From NCBI RefSeq assembly GCF_000445475.1, contig NZ_AUPZ01000004.1, positions 171,216-235,215 on the forward strand: 64,000 bases of DNA. Reading direction: 5' to 3'. Positions 25,575 to 35,245 of the stretch are shown piece by piece. Every line of letters starts with the position of its first letter. The first letter of the stretch is position 1. The translations under genes and the position numbers were made by a program. This DNA is from Sulfurimonas hongkongensis. Its GTDB lineage: Bacteria > Campylobacterota > Campylobacteria > Campylobacterales > Sulfurimonadaceae. The notes beneath the pieces are model-generated. The model worked only from the letters and a program-made list of their open reading frames with translations. It made no database searches and was not told the origin of the DNA.

Positions 25575-26914
25575 TGCAAACTGATACAATAAGTGCCATA
25601 GCTACAGCTAATGGCATAGGCTCTATCGCAATTATTCGTATAAGTGGCGATAGTGCTTTGAGTATTGCAAAAAAGTTAAGCAAAAAGCAAGATTTTTCCC
25701 CAAGATATGCAACCTTAAGCACACTCTACGATGCACAAAATACTCTTATAGATGAGTCCATTATCATATACTTTAAAGCTCCATACTCTTTTACTGCTGA
25801 GGATGTTGTAGAGATTCAGTGTCATGGTGGCTATATTGTGGCACAAAGTATACTAAAGGCTACTCTTGATGCTGGAGCTAGACTTGCCAATGCTGGAGAG
25901 TTTTCTAAAAGAGCTTTTTTTAATGGTCGTATAGATTTAAGTGAAGCAGAAGCGATAGCTGGACTTATAGAAGCTAAGAGCGAAGACGGGGCAAAGATTT
26001 TAGCTCGCCAGATGAAAGGTTCGCTCAAAGAGTATATAGAAAATATCCGAGATGAAATAATCCATATACTTGCCTACTCAGAAGTTAGTATAGACTATGC
26101 AGAAGAAGATTTGCCACAAGATTTGATAAGTCAAATCGAGAATAAACTAAGTAAACTTGAATCATCACTTGAGTCAACTCTTATAGCATCAAAGTCAAGA
26201 GAGGGCTTGATGCAAGGCTTTAAGGTAGCCATCGTTGGAAAACCAAATGTTGGTAAAAGCTCACTTCTAAACTCGCTTCTAAACTACAATAGAGCTATAG
26301 TTAGCGATATCGCAGGAACTACAAGAGATACCATAGAAGAGCAGGTAAGGGTTGGATCGCATCTTATCCGCATTGTAGATACTGCTGGCATACGAGAGTC
26401 AAGCGATGAGATAGAACGCATAGGAATAGAGAGGTCACTTGAGGCTATAGAAGATTCAGATATTGTTATAGCACTCTTTGATGGTTCAAGAGTTATGGAC
26501 TCAGAAGATAAGCAGATACTCTCTTTGATAAACAAACACGCAAAAGATAAAGAGGTTCTGTTTGTTAAAAACAAGATAGATTTAGAGAGCCTCTTTGAGC
26601 TAAAAGAGAGAGAGTTTGACTTGGAGTTAAACTCAAAAGATAGTGTAGTCTCACTTATAGATGCACTAAAGAGTATTATGGATAAAAGCAATATCTCTGA
26701 TGAGATTATGCTTATCTCTCAAAGACAAGTATCAGCTGTACAAAACACGCTAAGTAACATCCATGAGGCACGAGAACCTCTGCTAGATCAAGAGCTTGAG
26801 ATATTCTCTTTTCATCTAAATGAGGCTATAAAGGAGGTCTCCTCAATAACGAGACCATTTGAAAATGATGAGATATTAGATAAGATGTTTGGCTCTTTTT
26901 GTTTAGGAAAATAG
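25574..26914 (+). CDS. mnmE: tRNA modification GTPase MnmE
   Basis: With MnmG it makes the carboxymethylaminomethyl modification of wobble uridines. N-terminal folate-binding domain (1-115, including CHGGYIVAQSIL), helical domain, and an inserted G domain: GKPNVGKSS (P-loop near 221), IAGTTRDTIEE (G2), DTAGIRES (G3), NKID (G4). The C-terminus ends FCLGK, the conserved C-x-G-K. 446 residues is standard. The TAATG junction couples it to jag. Confidence 0.97.
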   Translation: MQTDTISAIATANGIGSIAIIRISGDSALSIAKKLSKKQDFSPRYATLSTLYDAQNTLIDESIIIYFKAPYSFTAEDVVEIQCHGGYIVAQSILKATLDAGARLANAGEFSKRAFFNGRIDLSEAEAIAGLIEAKSEDGAKILARQMKGSLKEYIENIRDEIIHILAYSEVSIDYAEEDLPQDLISQIENKLSKLESSLESTLIASKSREGLMQGFKVAIVGKPNVGKSSLLNSLLNYNRAIVSDIAGTTRDTIEEQVRVGSHLIRIVDTAGIRESSDEIERIGIERSLEAIEDSDIVIALFDGSRVMDSEDKQILSLINKHAKDKEVLFVKNKIDLESLFELKEREFDLELNSKDSVVSLIDALKSIMDKSNISDEIMLISQRQVSAVQNTLSNIHEAREPLLDQELEIFSFHLNEAIKEVSSITRPFENDEILDKMFGSFCLGK

Positions 26915-26954
26915 ACTTATTTATAAAAGCGCTTTACAAATTAAAGAAGAATAA

Positions 26955-27350
26955 ATGAAATATATTGCTATTGATTTAGGACTTAAAAGGATAGGTTTAG
27001 CATATTGTGCACATAAAGATATAGTCACTCCACTACCTGCAATTATTAGAAAAAATAGAAATCAAGCATCTTGTGAAGTTAAAAAAGCTTTAAAAGAGTG
27101 GGAAATAGACGCAGTAGTTATTGGTATCCCTCTTGGTGGAAGTAGTGAAGCTGAGATGCGAAGACGAATAGAACATTTTATGAATTTAGTAGATTTTGAA
27201 GGTGAAATTTTTTTTCAAGATGAAGCTGGAAGTTCTAAAGAAGCAGAGTATATTATCAGAGGCGAGATGAAACAGATCCGAGATGGACGCATAGACTCCA
27301 TCTCAGCTATGATAATACTGCAAAGATATCTTCGCACACTTAAAGATTAA
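26955..27350 (+). CDS. ruvX: RuvX/YqgF Holliday-junction-resolvase-like protein
   Basis: RNase-H-fold protein acting in pre-16S rRNA 5' maturation in other bacteria and related to Holliday junction resolvases. The 131-residue product begins MKYIAIDLGLKRIGLA with the first catalytic Asp; IGIPLGGS is the second conserved strand and FQDEAGSSKEAE plus RDGRIDSISAMIIL carry the remaining acidic residues. AGAAG lies before the ATG. Its end overlaps the convergent hypothetical gene by 11 bases. Confidence 0.93.
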   Translation: MKYIAIDLGLKRIGLAYCAHKDIVTPLPAIIRKNRNQASCEVKKALKEWEIDAVVIGIPLGGSSEAEMRRRIEHFMNLVDFEGEIFFQDEAGSSKEAEYIIRGEMKQIRDGRIDSISAMIILQRYLRTLKD

Positions 27351-27957
27351 AAAACTCTGCAGCTTCTAGCTCATCACTAGTTAGTTCATCTCTTTTAAAG
27401 TCAGGGTCATTTTCTAGTAACTCCTTTATATGTTCTTGACAATATTTAAAGAGAACCTCTTTTGCCTCTGCATCATCACTTAAAAATCCAAGCCCACTAA
27501 ACTGATATGGATCTTCTTGTTCTATACAATACATAATGCCTTCGCATCTCTCTTCTAAGACTTCAACTAAGGCTCTATAACTAATATTAAACTCAGTAGC
27601 ATGCCAACCAATATCTTCAAGTGCGGAGCTTGAAAACTCAGCTACGCCATCAGCAGTTGTATCATCATAAGATGCGCGAGGTGTATTTAGCCCTATTAGC
27701 TCTTGCCAATTTGCAAAGGCCTTTATCAAAACTCTATCTCTATCTTCTACTAATTGATAATTTTTTCCTAAGGCATTCTCAATCTTGTGCACTTTTTCAG
27801 GTTGTCCTTGATATATTAGTATCTCTTTGTTGTTAAATGGTGCCTCTTTTATCTCTCCATAAATGTCTATAGCAAAGATTTTAGAAGAGTTTATAGCATT
27901 TAGTAGAGCACTTTTATCTACTGTGATTATCTCTTTAAATAGGTTGAATTTTTTCAT
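27340..27957 (-). CDS. Conserved-looking acidic hypothetical protein
   Basis: A 205-residue soluble protein without signal peptide or membrane helix and with a strongly acidic C-terminal half (DDAEAKEVLFKYCQEHIKEL, ending RDELTSDELEAAEFFNL). AAAGGG lies 6 bases before the ATG, supporting the start. It has aromatic and Cys residues in MYCIEQEDPYQFSGLGF that could mark a conserved site. I do not recognise the family. It lies between ruvX (convergent, overlapping) and ilvC (divergent). Confidence 0.75.
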   Translation of the reverse strand: MKKFNLFKEIITVDKSALLNAINSSKIFAIDIYGEIKEAPFNNKEILIYQGQPEKVHKIENALGKNYQLVEDRDRVLIKAFANWQELIGLNTPRASYDDTTADGVAEFSSSALEDIGWHATEFNISYRALVEVLEERCEGIMYCIEQEDPYQFSGLGFLSDDAEAKEVLFKYCQEHIKELLENDPDFKRDELTSDELEAAEFFNL

Positions 27958-28015
27958 CTTTAGCCCTTTGTTTGTAAATATGAGGAGTATTATAAAAGTT
28001 TTTGCTTTATTTTAG

Positions 28016-29094
<1,079 letters not shown>

Positions 29095-29096
29095 AA

Positions 29097-29121
29097 TAAC
29101 GACGCAACTTCTGCGTCGTTA
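29097..29121 (+). terminator. Strong hairpin after ilvC
   Basis: TAACGACGCA-ACTTC-TGCGTCGTTA, a perfect 10-bp stem just after the ilvC stop. The following bases are ACACTCTTC rather than a T-run, so this may stall or protect the mRNA end rather than be a classic terminator. Confidence 0.6.
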
Positions 29122-29224
29122 CACTCTTCACGCGCAGCAGTGCGCTTCATCGCTAGAATCCTTGAAGTTACATCACTCTTTTAGTTTTTCAATAAATTTA
29201 TATTTTTACAATTTTTGGTAAGTA

Positions 29225-29261
29225 ACTTTTAAACCTTATCTACGAGGTTAAAACCTCGTTT
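29225..29261 (-). repeat. 37-bp dispersed palindromic repeat, copy 2
   Basis: Minus-strand copy of the element at 16566-16602, 35 of 37 bases identical, with the same perfect ACGAGGTT/AACCTCGT arms. It lies in the noncoding gap between ilvC and the outer-membrane-like gene. Confidence 0.8.
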
Positions 29262-29370
29262 TTAAAATGTGTAAGACTTTAAAATTGTCAGTGCTTTTGA
29301 TGGTGGTGCTTTTAGGAACGCTAACTAATGGTCTTTTTCATTATAAGTTTATAAGTTTTGCCCTTGTGAG

Positions 29371-30459
29371 TTAAATATTACCAAAATAGAGCTCTATGTG
29401 AGCACGAAATATATAATTGGCACTATAATTATATTGTTGGTCAAATTCTACGAGTGGTTGTAGTTCATAAAAGAGGTATTTTTTAAATAATTGTTGTCTC
29501 CAAACAATACCAGTACTATAATTGTAGATACCCTTTGTCGGGGTTACATTGTACTTTATATTGGCAGGTTGAGTTGTTTGAATCTTTGTTTGCCCTTGAG
29601 CTAAGGCGTATACTTGAAAGCCTATGGAGTGCTTTAGAGTGCTTATATAAGATAATTGAGCGGAGTAATTCATACCTTTGAGATATGTTTTTGTGTATCT
29701 TTTTAATGATAAGCGCATTAAGTCCACTCTATTTTCTAGTCTATGGTCAAAATAAAATTGTGTCTCTTCTTTAAACTCATCTTCAAGAGAGTATTCTATA
29801 TATTGTACAGGTCTAAATAGTAAATGTTCAAAAGCTATTGGGTACTGAAAACGTAATTTTATAAAAGGGTTGGAAATACCTCGAAATCCACCAAATAGAC
29901 TTGCATCGAGTATATCTAGATTGTCAAGTACATATTTTATACCTATACTTGTAGGTTTATCTTCATCAACTTTATTTATAGTTCTTGTTTCCTCATCTGT
30001 CTCATCACCTACAAAAAAGTATAGTGCTTTTTCTGTTTTAGGGAGCCTTAAGCTTACTCGAATATTGTTAAAATATTCAAACCCTTCCTCAGCATTTAGT
30101 TCTGCACCCAATCTTAAACGAATATAACTTTTATTTGTAGTGCTTAAATAGGTTTCATCTTTAAAAAAATTATCATAAAGATTTACAATCCCGTAAAGCG
30201 AAGATGCTTCTTTAGTAGAAGCGTTGGCATCATCTTCTATATTATTTGTTAAACTATGATCTAGCCTATTTGAAAAAATCAATACTTTTTTTGAGATACT
30301 GCTTTGAATATAATCTAAAGATAAAAGTTTTTCATATAAAGGGGACTCTTCATTTACAGTAGCTTTTAAAGCCTCTGCTTTTGTGCTAGAGTTATTCTCT
30401 TTTGACTCAGCGAATAAATTTGTTAAAAAAATTAGAACAAATATAAAAAGTCTGGCCAT
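29371..30459 (-). CDS. Putative outer-membrane beta-barrel protein
   Basis: A 362-residue exported protein with signal peptide MARLFIFVLIFLTNLFA. After a polar, Ser/Asn/Glu-rich N-terminal part (~20-110), the rest is a series of alternating hydrophobic/polar strands with many Tyr and Phe (KSYIRLRLGAELNAEEGF, FVGDETDEETRT, ALYFFVG, HIELYFGNI), which is how outer-membrane barrels look. I cannot name a family. The ATG at 30457-30459 is chosen because GGAG stands 7 bases upstream; a TTG further up would put this site in the coding region. It follows holA on the same strand after 35 bases. Confidence 0.7.
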   Translation of the reverse strand: MARLFIFVLIFLTNLFAESKENNSSTKAEALKATVNEESPLYEKLLSLDYIQSSISKKVLIFSNRLDHSLTNNIEDDANASTKEASSLYGIVNLYDNFFKDETYLSTTNKSYIRLRLGAELNAEEGFEYFNNIRVSLRLPKTEKALYFFVGDETDEETRTINKVDEDKPTSIGIKYVLDNLDILDASLFGGFRGISNPFIKLRFQYPIAFEHLLFRPVQYIEYSLEDEFKEETQFYFDHRLENRVDLMRLSLKRYTKTYLKGMNYSAQLSYISTLKHSIGFQVYALAQGQTKIQTTQPANIKYNVTPTKGIYNYSTGIVWRQQLFKKYLFYELQPLVEFDQQYNYSANYIFRAHIELYFGNI

Positions 30460-30494
30460 TTTAAACTCCAATCTAAAAATAGTAACCCTTTATT

Positions 30495-31457
30495 TTACAA
30501 TAACTTCTGGACCCTTATTAGTGTTGAGAGTAAAATAGCACTCTTATCTATATGAGAGCTCTTCATCTTTAACTCACTATCAAGTAGTAAACTATGTAGT
30601 TTATAGTAAGTATTTGGTTTTATTTTTAAACTTAGTGCTGCTTTTTCATCGACTACAAAACCAGGAGCTGGATACCCAAGTATTTCAAGAGCATTTGCTC
30701 TACCATTTACTCTAATATATATGTTAAACATATAGAGTTGCGTTATATATGAGCAGATAGTAGTTAGGACTCTTATCTCATCTTCACCATGCTCTAAGAT
30801 ATTTTGTAGGTCCTCTTTGAACTCTTTTTTTAAGAGGATTTTTTTGATAAAATCATCCAAACTTATCTCGCCAAGTCCCCAAACAAGCTTGTCTATATCT
30901 TTAGTAGTTATCTCTTTGTCATAAACACTAAACTTATCCATCTCATTTGTAGCTAAAGCTATATCTGAGTTGTGGATATTTAGTAGATGAGCTATGGAGT
31001 ACTTGTCTATATTTACATCTTTTTCTTTTGCGATTTGTAGTAGTATTTGCAGTGCTTCATTGTGATTTGGATTGAAAAATCTTACACACATTGTACTTTT
31101 GTTTTTATAAGCGTTGCTATAAGTTTTATGGTCACTCCCAAAGTAAGCATAAACAAAGATATTGTCTTTGTTTTTTTCACAAAGCTCTACTAACTCATCT
31201 AGCTCTTTTTTTGGGACTTTTTTCTCACTTTTGATAAATAAAACATTTACATCACTAAAGAGTGAAGCTTGCGATAGATGTGCCCTTGCAAGCTTTGCAT
31301 CATACTCATCATGATAAAGGGACAAAGTTGAAGCGTCGGGTATATTTGTGAGTTTTTTTGCATAGTTCTCTATAAGAAAATGGCTCTCCCCAAAGAGAAT
31401 AAAACTGTTTGATATAGAGTTGTTTTGAAGATGCTTATCAAACTCAGCTCTGTACAT
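30495..31457 (-). CDS. holA: DNA polymerase III subunit delta
   Basis: Clamp-loader subunit that opens the beta clamp. The 320-residue protein matches HolA by its layout: N-terminal degenerate AAA+ fold starting with SFILFGESHFLIENYAKKL, sensor-like segment VLFIKSEKKVPKKELDEL, then a helical collar domain with LDDFIKKILLKKEFKEDL. Sequence conservation in this family is low, so the call rests on length, fold layout and the common rnr-holA adjacency of Campylobacterota. It overlaps rnr by 14 bases. Confidence 0.85.
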   Translation of the reverse strand: MYRAEFDKHLQNNSISNSFILFGESHFLIENYAKKLTNIPDASTLSLYHDEYDAKLARAHLSQASLFSDVNVLFIKSEKKVPKKELDELVELCEKNKDNIFVYAYFGSDHKTYSNAYKNKSTMCVRFFNPNHNEALQILLQIAKEKDVNIDKYSIAHLLNIHNSDIALATNEMDKFSVYDKEITTKDIDKLVWGLGEISLDDFIKKILLKKEFKEDLQNILEHGEDEIRVLTTICSYITQLYMFNIYIRVNGRANALEILGYPAPGFVVDEKAALSLKIKPNTYYKLHSLLLDSELKMKSSHIDKSAILLSTLIRVQKLL

Positions 31458-33390
31458 CGCTACTCTCTACAACATGGGCATAAATTTTAGCCTTTGCAAT
31501 ATCTGCTTTATCTATACAAACCACAACATCTTGAAATAAGACTGCGTTATTTGCAGCAGTTATCAAAAGTCTAGCCCCACTAATCTCATCTATGATTTCA
31601 GCTCTGTACTCTGGCTTTGTTGCTGTGATTCTAGCTTTAAAGTTTTTCTCAATATTTTCATTTGCCCATCTTGCAAACTTTCTTTGAGCAAACTCAGCTT
31701 CGATACTACTAGCTTCTCTCTCTTTTTCACTGATGGTCATTGTGAGTACTTCTATGTTTCTTAACACATAAGAGCCTTCTTGTGTATCGTTATTGTTGAT
31801 GGCTTTTAGGAGTCTATGAACTATAAGGTCTGAGTAGCGTCTGATGGGCGAGGTAAAGTGTGTATAAGCCTCAAATCCAAGCCCAAAGTGCCCTGAGTTT
31901 AGCGGTGCGTACTTCGCTTGCATCTGAGAGCGGATGATAAGCGTATCTACTTCTGAAACAAGATCCATCTCTTTGGCTTGTTTTTGTATGTCTGTGATGG
32001 TCTCTTTGATGGAGTTTTTGATGTCTATTGACATACCGATACCAGCTAGTTCTTGGTATAAGATTTGGAGTTTTGTTTGGCTTGGCTCTTCGTGAATTCT
32101 AAAGATACCACGAGAGTATTTTGCAGCAGCCTCTTTGTTAGCTAGAAGCATACAGTCTTCTATGAGGGCATGTGATGGAGTCTCCTCGGCATAAGAGGTT
32201 GAGACTATGTTTGACTCATCATCAAGCTCTAACTCAAGCTCATTAGAGTGAAAGTCATAACCAACTTTTAGTCTCTTTTTCTTTAAAGCATCTGTTATAA
32301 GTCGAAGTTTTTTTAGCCAGTCAAATATCTCTTTTTCAGCACCATCTTTTGCAGCTACTTTGCCCTCAAAAAGTGCATCTATCTCTTCATAATCAAATCT
32401 TCTTTTAGAGTGTATGATGGCTTCATAAACCTTAGAGTGCTTAACTTCAAGCGAGTCTAAATCTAGCTTCATCTCAAATACATATGAGAGCCTATCTTTG
32501 TTTGGTTGAAGAGAACATAGAGTCTCACTTAACTCTCGTGGAAGCATAGGGATGGAGCGATGTGGAAGGTAGATGCTAAAACTTCTGTATATGGCTTCGT
32601 TGTCAATAGCTCCAAAGGGTTTTACATACTCACTAACATCAGCTATGGCTACATAAAGAGTTGAATTTTTATCATCCCAGTAGATGGCATCATCAAAATC
32701 TTTTGCAGTTACAGGGTCTATGGTACAAAAAGATAAGCTTCGTAAATCAACTCTATTTGGGTAGTGAGAGGCATCAACTTCTTCAAATGAACCTGCTATT
32801 TTTAAAACTTCTTCATCAAACTCATCATGCTTGTTATACTGTGCTAAAACTATTTTTTCATCTATTTTTGGATCTTGTAGATTTCCAAGTCTCTCCATAA
32901 GGATATTTTCTTGATTACTCACTTTAAAAACATCATCAATCTCATATTTATCTAACTCTTCTTGAGAGAGTTCAACACCCACAGGATAGTCATTTTTTAG
33001 GTTAACTAAAGATTTTTTCTTATGTTTTAAAACTATGTAAGCTACGCTATAGCTATCAGCACGACCTACAATCTCGGCTACTTTTGCACTAGGAGTGCCT
33101 CTGGCCCCTAAGAGTCTTTGAGCGATGATGAGATCTCCCTCTTTAGCATCCGCTAGGTCGGCTTCGCCAATAAAAAGGTCACGTACATTTTCACCTATAA
33201 CATTTAAATAAGCAGTCGATTTTTGAACAAGACCTAGAGTTCCAGCTCGGTATTTTGAGTTAAACTTGTAGAGGTTATTTTTTTTAGTGATGTAGCCTTT
33301 AGTTAAAAAACTATTTATATGGGGGAGCTCATCTGGGCTTATGTCTTGTTCATTTAACCCTAAGGTGAGTTTGATTAGTAAAGATTTCAA
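31444..33390 (-). CDS. rnr: Ribonuclease R (RNB family exoribonuclease)
   Basis: Processive 3'-to-5' exoribonuclease. Cold-shock-like OB regions in the first ~200 residues; RNB catalytic domain from ~215 with DFDDAIYWDD (metal-binding aspartates), IADVSEYV and LPHRSIPMLPRELSETLCSL; SGHFGLGFEAYTHFTSPIRR near 510; S1-like domain at the C-terminus. 648 residues is short for RNase R of E. coli but usual for Campylobacter-type enzymes. It begins with TTG and has only a weak ribosome-binding site, so the start is uncertain. Confidence 0.93.
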   Translation of the reverse strand: MKSLLIKLTLGLNEQDISPDELPHINSFLTKGYITKKNNLYKFNSKYRAGTLGLVQKSTAYLNVIGENVRDLFIGEADLADAKEGDLIIAQRLLGARGTPSAKVAEIVGRADSYSVAYIVLKHKKKSLVNLKNDYPVGVELSQEELDKYEIDDVFKVSNQENILMERLGNLQDPKIDEKIVLAQYNKHDEFDEEVLKIAGSFEEVDASHYPNRVDLRSLSFCTIDPVTAKDFDDAIYWDDKNSTLYVAIADVSEYVKPFGAIDNEAIYRSFSIYLPHRSIPMLPRELSETLCSLQPNKDRLSYVFEMKLDLDSLEVKHSKVYEAIIHSKRRFDYEEIDALFEGKVAAKDGAEKEIFDWLKKLRLITDALKKKRLKVGYDFHSNELELELDDESNIVSTSYAEETPSHALIEDCMLLANKEAAAKYSRGIFRIHEEPSQTKLQILYQELAGIGMSIDIKNSIKETITDIQKQAKEMDLVSEVDTLIIRSQMQAKYAPLNSGHFGLGFEAYTHFTSPIRRYSDLIVHRLLKAINNNDTQEGSYVLRNIEVLTMTISEKEREASSIEAEFAQRKFARWANENIEKNFKARITATKPEYRAEIIDEISGARLLITAANNAVLFQDVVVCIDKADIAKAKIYAHVVESSDVQS

Positions 33391-33397
33391 AGCGGGC

Positions 33398-34198
33398 TTA
33401 TCTAATGTTTTCTAAAGCTTGTTCATAGCTTGGCATATCAAGTCCATACCTTCCTATCAACTTTTTTGCGGCTTCTACACTTGCATCTGTTACCATCCCA
33501 TCTACTGGGACGGTTGTTCTAACAACATGTAAGATTTGTGCAGGTCTTTTGTCTTGATCTTCTGCTTTATCTGGATCTTGACAAAATGCTATAGTATTTA
33601 CAAGTCCTTCTTCAAATCTCCAGTGCTTAAATATAGTAGAACTTACCTCTGGCGTATCAACTCCTGCGATTTTTCTCTCAGCAGCTTCAACATTTTTAAG
33701 TTCATCTAAAGCCTCTCTAAATGCCTCAATGGTTCCATCTGCTATGATTTGTTGAGATATTAGCACCTTACCAATTTCTACAAGAAAAGCAGCTGGAGAG
33801 AGAACTCCAAGAAGCTTGTTCTCTTTTCTTAAGCACCAGGCAGTGGTTAACCCATGTTGCTTTTTTGAGAGTGCTGAAAACATATCGTTGCTGATATTAT
33901 ATGGAGACAGATCAAGTGCAAAACTTTTTTTAACTATGCTTGCAAGGGCAAAACCTCTAACTGTTCCCATTCCAAAAAGCCCTACAGCCTGAGAAATGGC
34001 ATTTATCTCTCTTGAGAAACCATAGAGTGGCGAATTTGCAGCTTTTAAGATGTCAGCGGTAAGAAGAGGGTCTTTTTCTAGGATTTTTACCATATCGTTA
34101 AAGCTACTATCTGGATCTTGATAGACAGCTTCTATCTGTAGTGCAGACTCTGGGAGTGGGGGTAATTGTTTGATTTTTTTTAGTATCTCATCAGTCAT
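33398..34198 (-). CDS. HDOD domain signalling protein
   Basis: Second HDOD protein of the window. The domain spans ~10-210: IKQLPPLPESALQIEAVYQD, then SPLYGFSREINAISQAVGLF, parallel to SHEIKDISQIFGILG in the first one. The C-terminal ~60 residues are a short alpha-helical tail. AGAGAG is placed before the ATG. It sits upstream of rnr and holA with only 7 bases to rnr, so these three may form one operon. A 30-bp palindrome lies in the gap to the divergent hypothetical gene. Confidence 0.85.
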   Translation of the reverse strand: MTDEILKKIKQLPPLPESALQIEAVYQDPDSSFNDMVKILEKDPLLTADILKAANSPLYGFSREINAISQAVGLFGMGTVRGFALASIVKKSFALDLSPYNISNDMFSALSKKQHGLTTAWCLRKENKLLGVLSPAAFLVEIGKVLISQQIIADGTIEAFREALDELKNVEAAERKIAGVDTPEVSSTIFKHWRFEEGLVNTIAFCQDPDKAEDQDKRPAQILHVVRTTVPVDGMVTDASVEAAKKLIGRYGLDMPSYEQALENIR

Positions 34199-34218
34199 AA
34201 GTGCTCTCTTTGATTGAA

Positions 34219-34248
34219 ATTAAGTTATTGGTACAATTATAACTTAAT
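34219..34248. promoter_or_regulatory. 30-bp inverted repeat in divergent promoter region
   Basis: ATTAAGTTAT and ATAACTTAAT are perfect 10-bp arms separated by 10 bases. It stands 21 bases before the HDOD gene and 50 before the divergent hypothetical gene, a position that suits an operator. Confidence 0.4.
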
Positions 34249-34297
34249 ATTTACAATATAGTGATACTATTTTTGTATTACATCAAAAAGGACTGAT

Positions 34298-34624
34298 ATG
34301 CAAAGAGATGCTATGCTTACTCAACTAGGTTATGCACCAAACAATGCTCTTTTGAGCCAACTTGAGAAGATTGAAAATAACACTATTGGATATGACAAAA
34401 TTCAGAAGCACATTATGGATCTCCATGATCACTTAAAAGTTGATGGTTCTTATGTAGCACTATCAAATTCAAATGACTATTTTAAGATAAAAGTTGAAGC
34501 TCCAAGCTCAGAGTCAGCACTTGAAGCACACGAAAAAATCAAGCACTTTAGCGATAAGTTTAAAGTTAAGATAAATAAGCTTAATAATAAAGAAACCTAC
34601 TATATTCTAGGTTATGAGGGCTAA
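34298..34624 (+). CDS. Small hypothetical protein
   Basis: A 108-residue soluble protein without recognised motifs: mixed helix (ALLSQLEKIENNTIGYDKIQ) and two strand-like ends (YVALSNSNDYFKIKVEA, ETYYILGYEG). AAGGA lies 8 bases before the ATG. It runs ahead of the greA-like gene with a 31-base gap on the same strand, so cotranscription is likely. No function can be assigned. Confidence 0.7.
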   Translation: MQRDAMLTQLGYAPNNALLSQLEKIENNTIGYDKIQKHIMDLHDHLKVDGSYVALSNSNDYFKIKVEAPSSESALEAHEKIKHFSDKFKVKINKLNNKETYYILGYEG

Positions 34625-34655
34625 GTGGTAGTGAAGAAAGTAGGCTCTTTAAAAT

Positions 34656-35183
34656 ATGCTTAAAGAACCGATGACAATGGAGGGTTATGACCTTTTAGTA
34701 GAAGAGTTTAAGTTTTTACTAGAAGTAGAAAAACCTAAAACAGCTGAAGAAAAGCTAGTAGCAGCCGCACAGGGTGATAGAAGTGAAAATGCTGACTATC
34801 ACGCTGCAAAAGAGAAACTTCGTTTTATAGATAAAAGACTTTTTTATTTAAACTCCATGATTGAAAAATCGCAAATAATAGACCCATCTTCTTATAGCCA
34901 TGATAAAGTAAGTTTTGGAAGCACAGTAACAATATTAAATATAGAGAGTGGCGAAGAAGAGAGATATACACTCTGTGGAGTTTTAGAGAGCGAACCAGAA
35001 AATGGGCTGATATCTATCCACTCTCCAATAGCAAAAGCTTTGATAGGAAAAGAGATAGATGATGACTTTAAAATCAATCTTCCAAAAGGTAAAAAAGAGT
35101 ATGAAATTTTAGAAATCGAGTATAAAAACATCTTCTCTTTAAAGAAAAATATTCGAACAAAAACAGACTTCACCTTTCATTAA
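34656..35183 (+). CDS. GreA/GreB-family transcript cleavage factor
   Basis: Member of the Gre family that rescues backtracked RNA polymerase. N-terminal coiled-coil domain (1-80): EPMTMEGYDLLVEEF, then AAQGDRSENADYHAAKEKL, which bears the two acidic tip residues (Asp and Glu of GD-x-x-ENA) needed for RNA cleavage. The C-terminal FKBP-like half is FGSTVTILNIESGEE...LIGKEIDDDF. At 175 residues it is a little longer than standard GreA (~158), and the GDRSENADY form is GreB-like, so a second Gre factor elsewhere is possible. Confidence 0.88.
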   Translation: MLKEPMTMEGYDLLVEEFKFLLEVEKPKTAEEKLVAAAQGDRSENADYHAAKEKLRFIDKRLFYLNSMIEKSQIIDPSSYSHDKVSFGSTVTILNIESGEEERYTLCGVLESEPENGLISIHSPIAKALIGKEIDDDFKINLPKGKKEYEILEIEYKNIFSLKKNIRTKTDFTFH

Positions 35184-35206
35184 AACTCTTATTAGAACAA
35201 ATTGGA

Positions 35207-35212
35207 TATAAT
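35207..35212 (+). promoter_or_regulatory. -10 element upstream of purL
   Basis: TATAAT, 34 bases before the purL GTG. No clear -35 box. Confidence 0.5.
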
Positions 35213-35245
35213 CCCCCATTAAAAATCAATTTTTAGGAATCTAAA

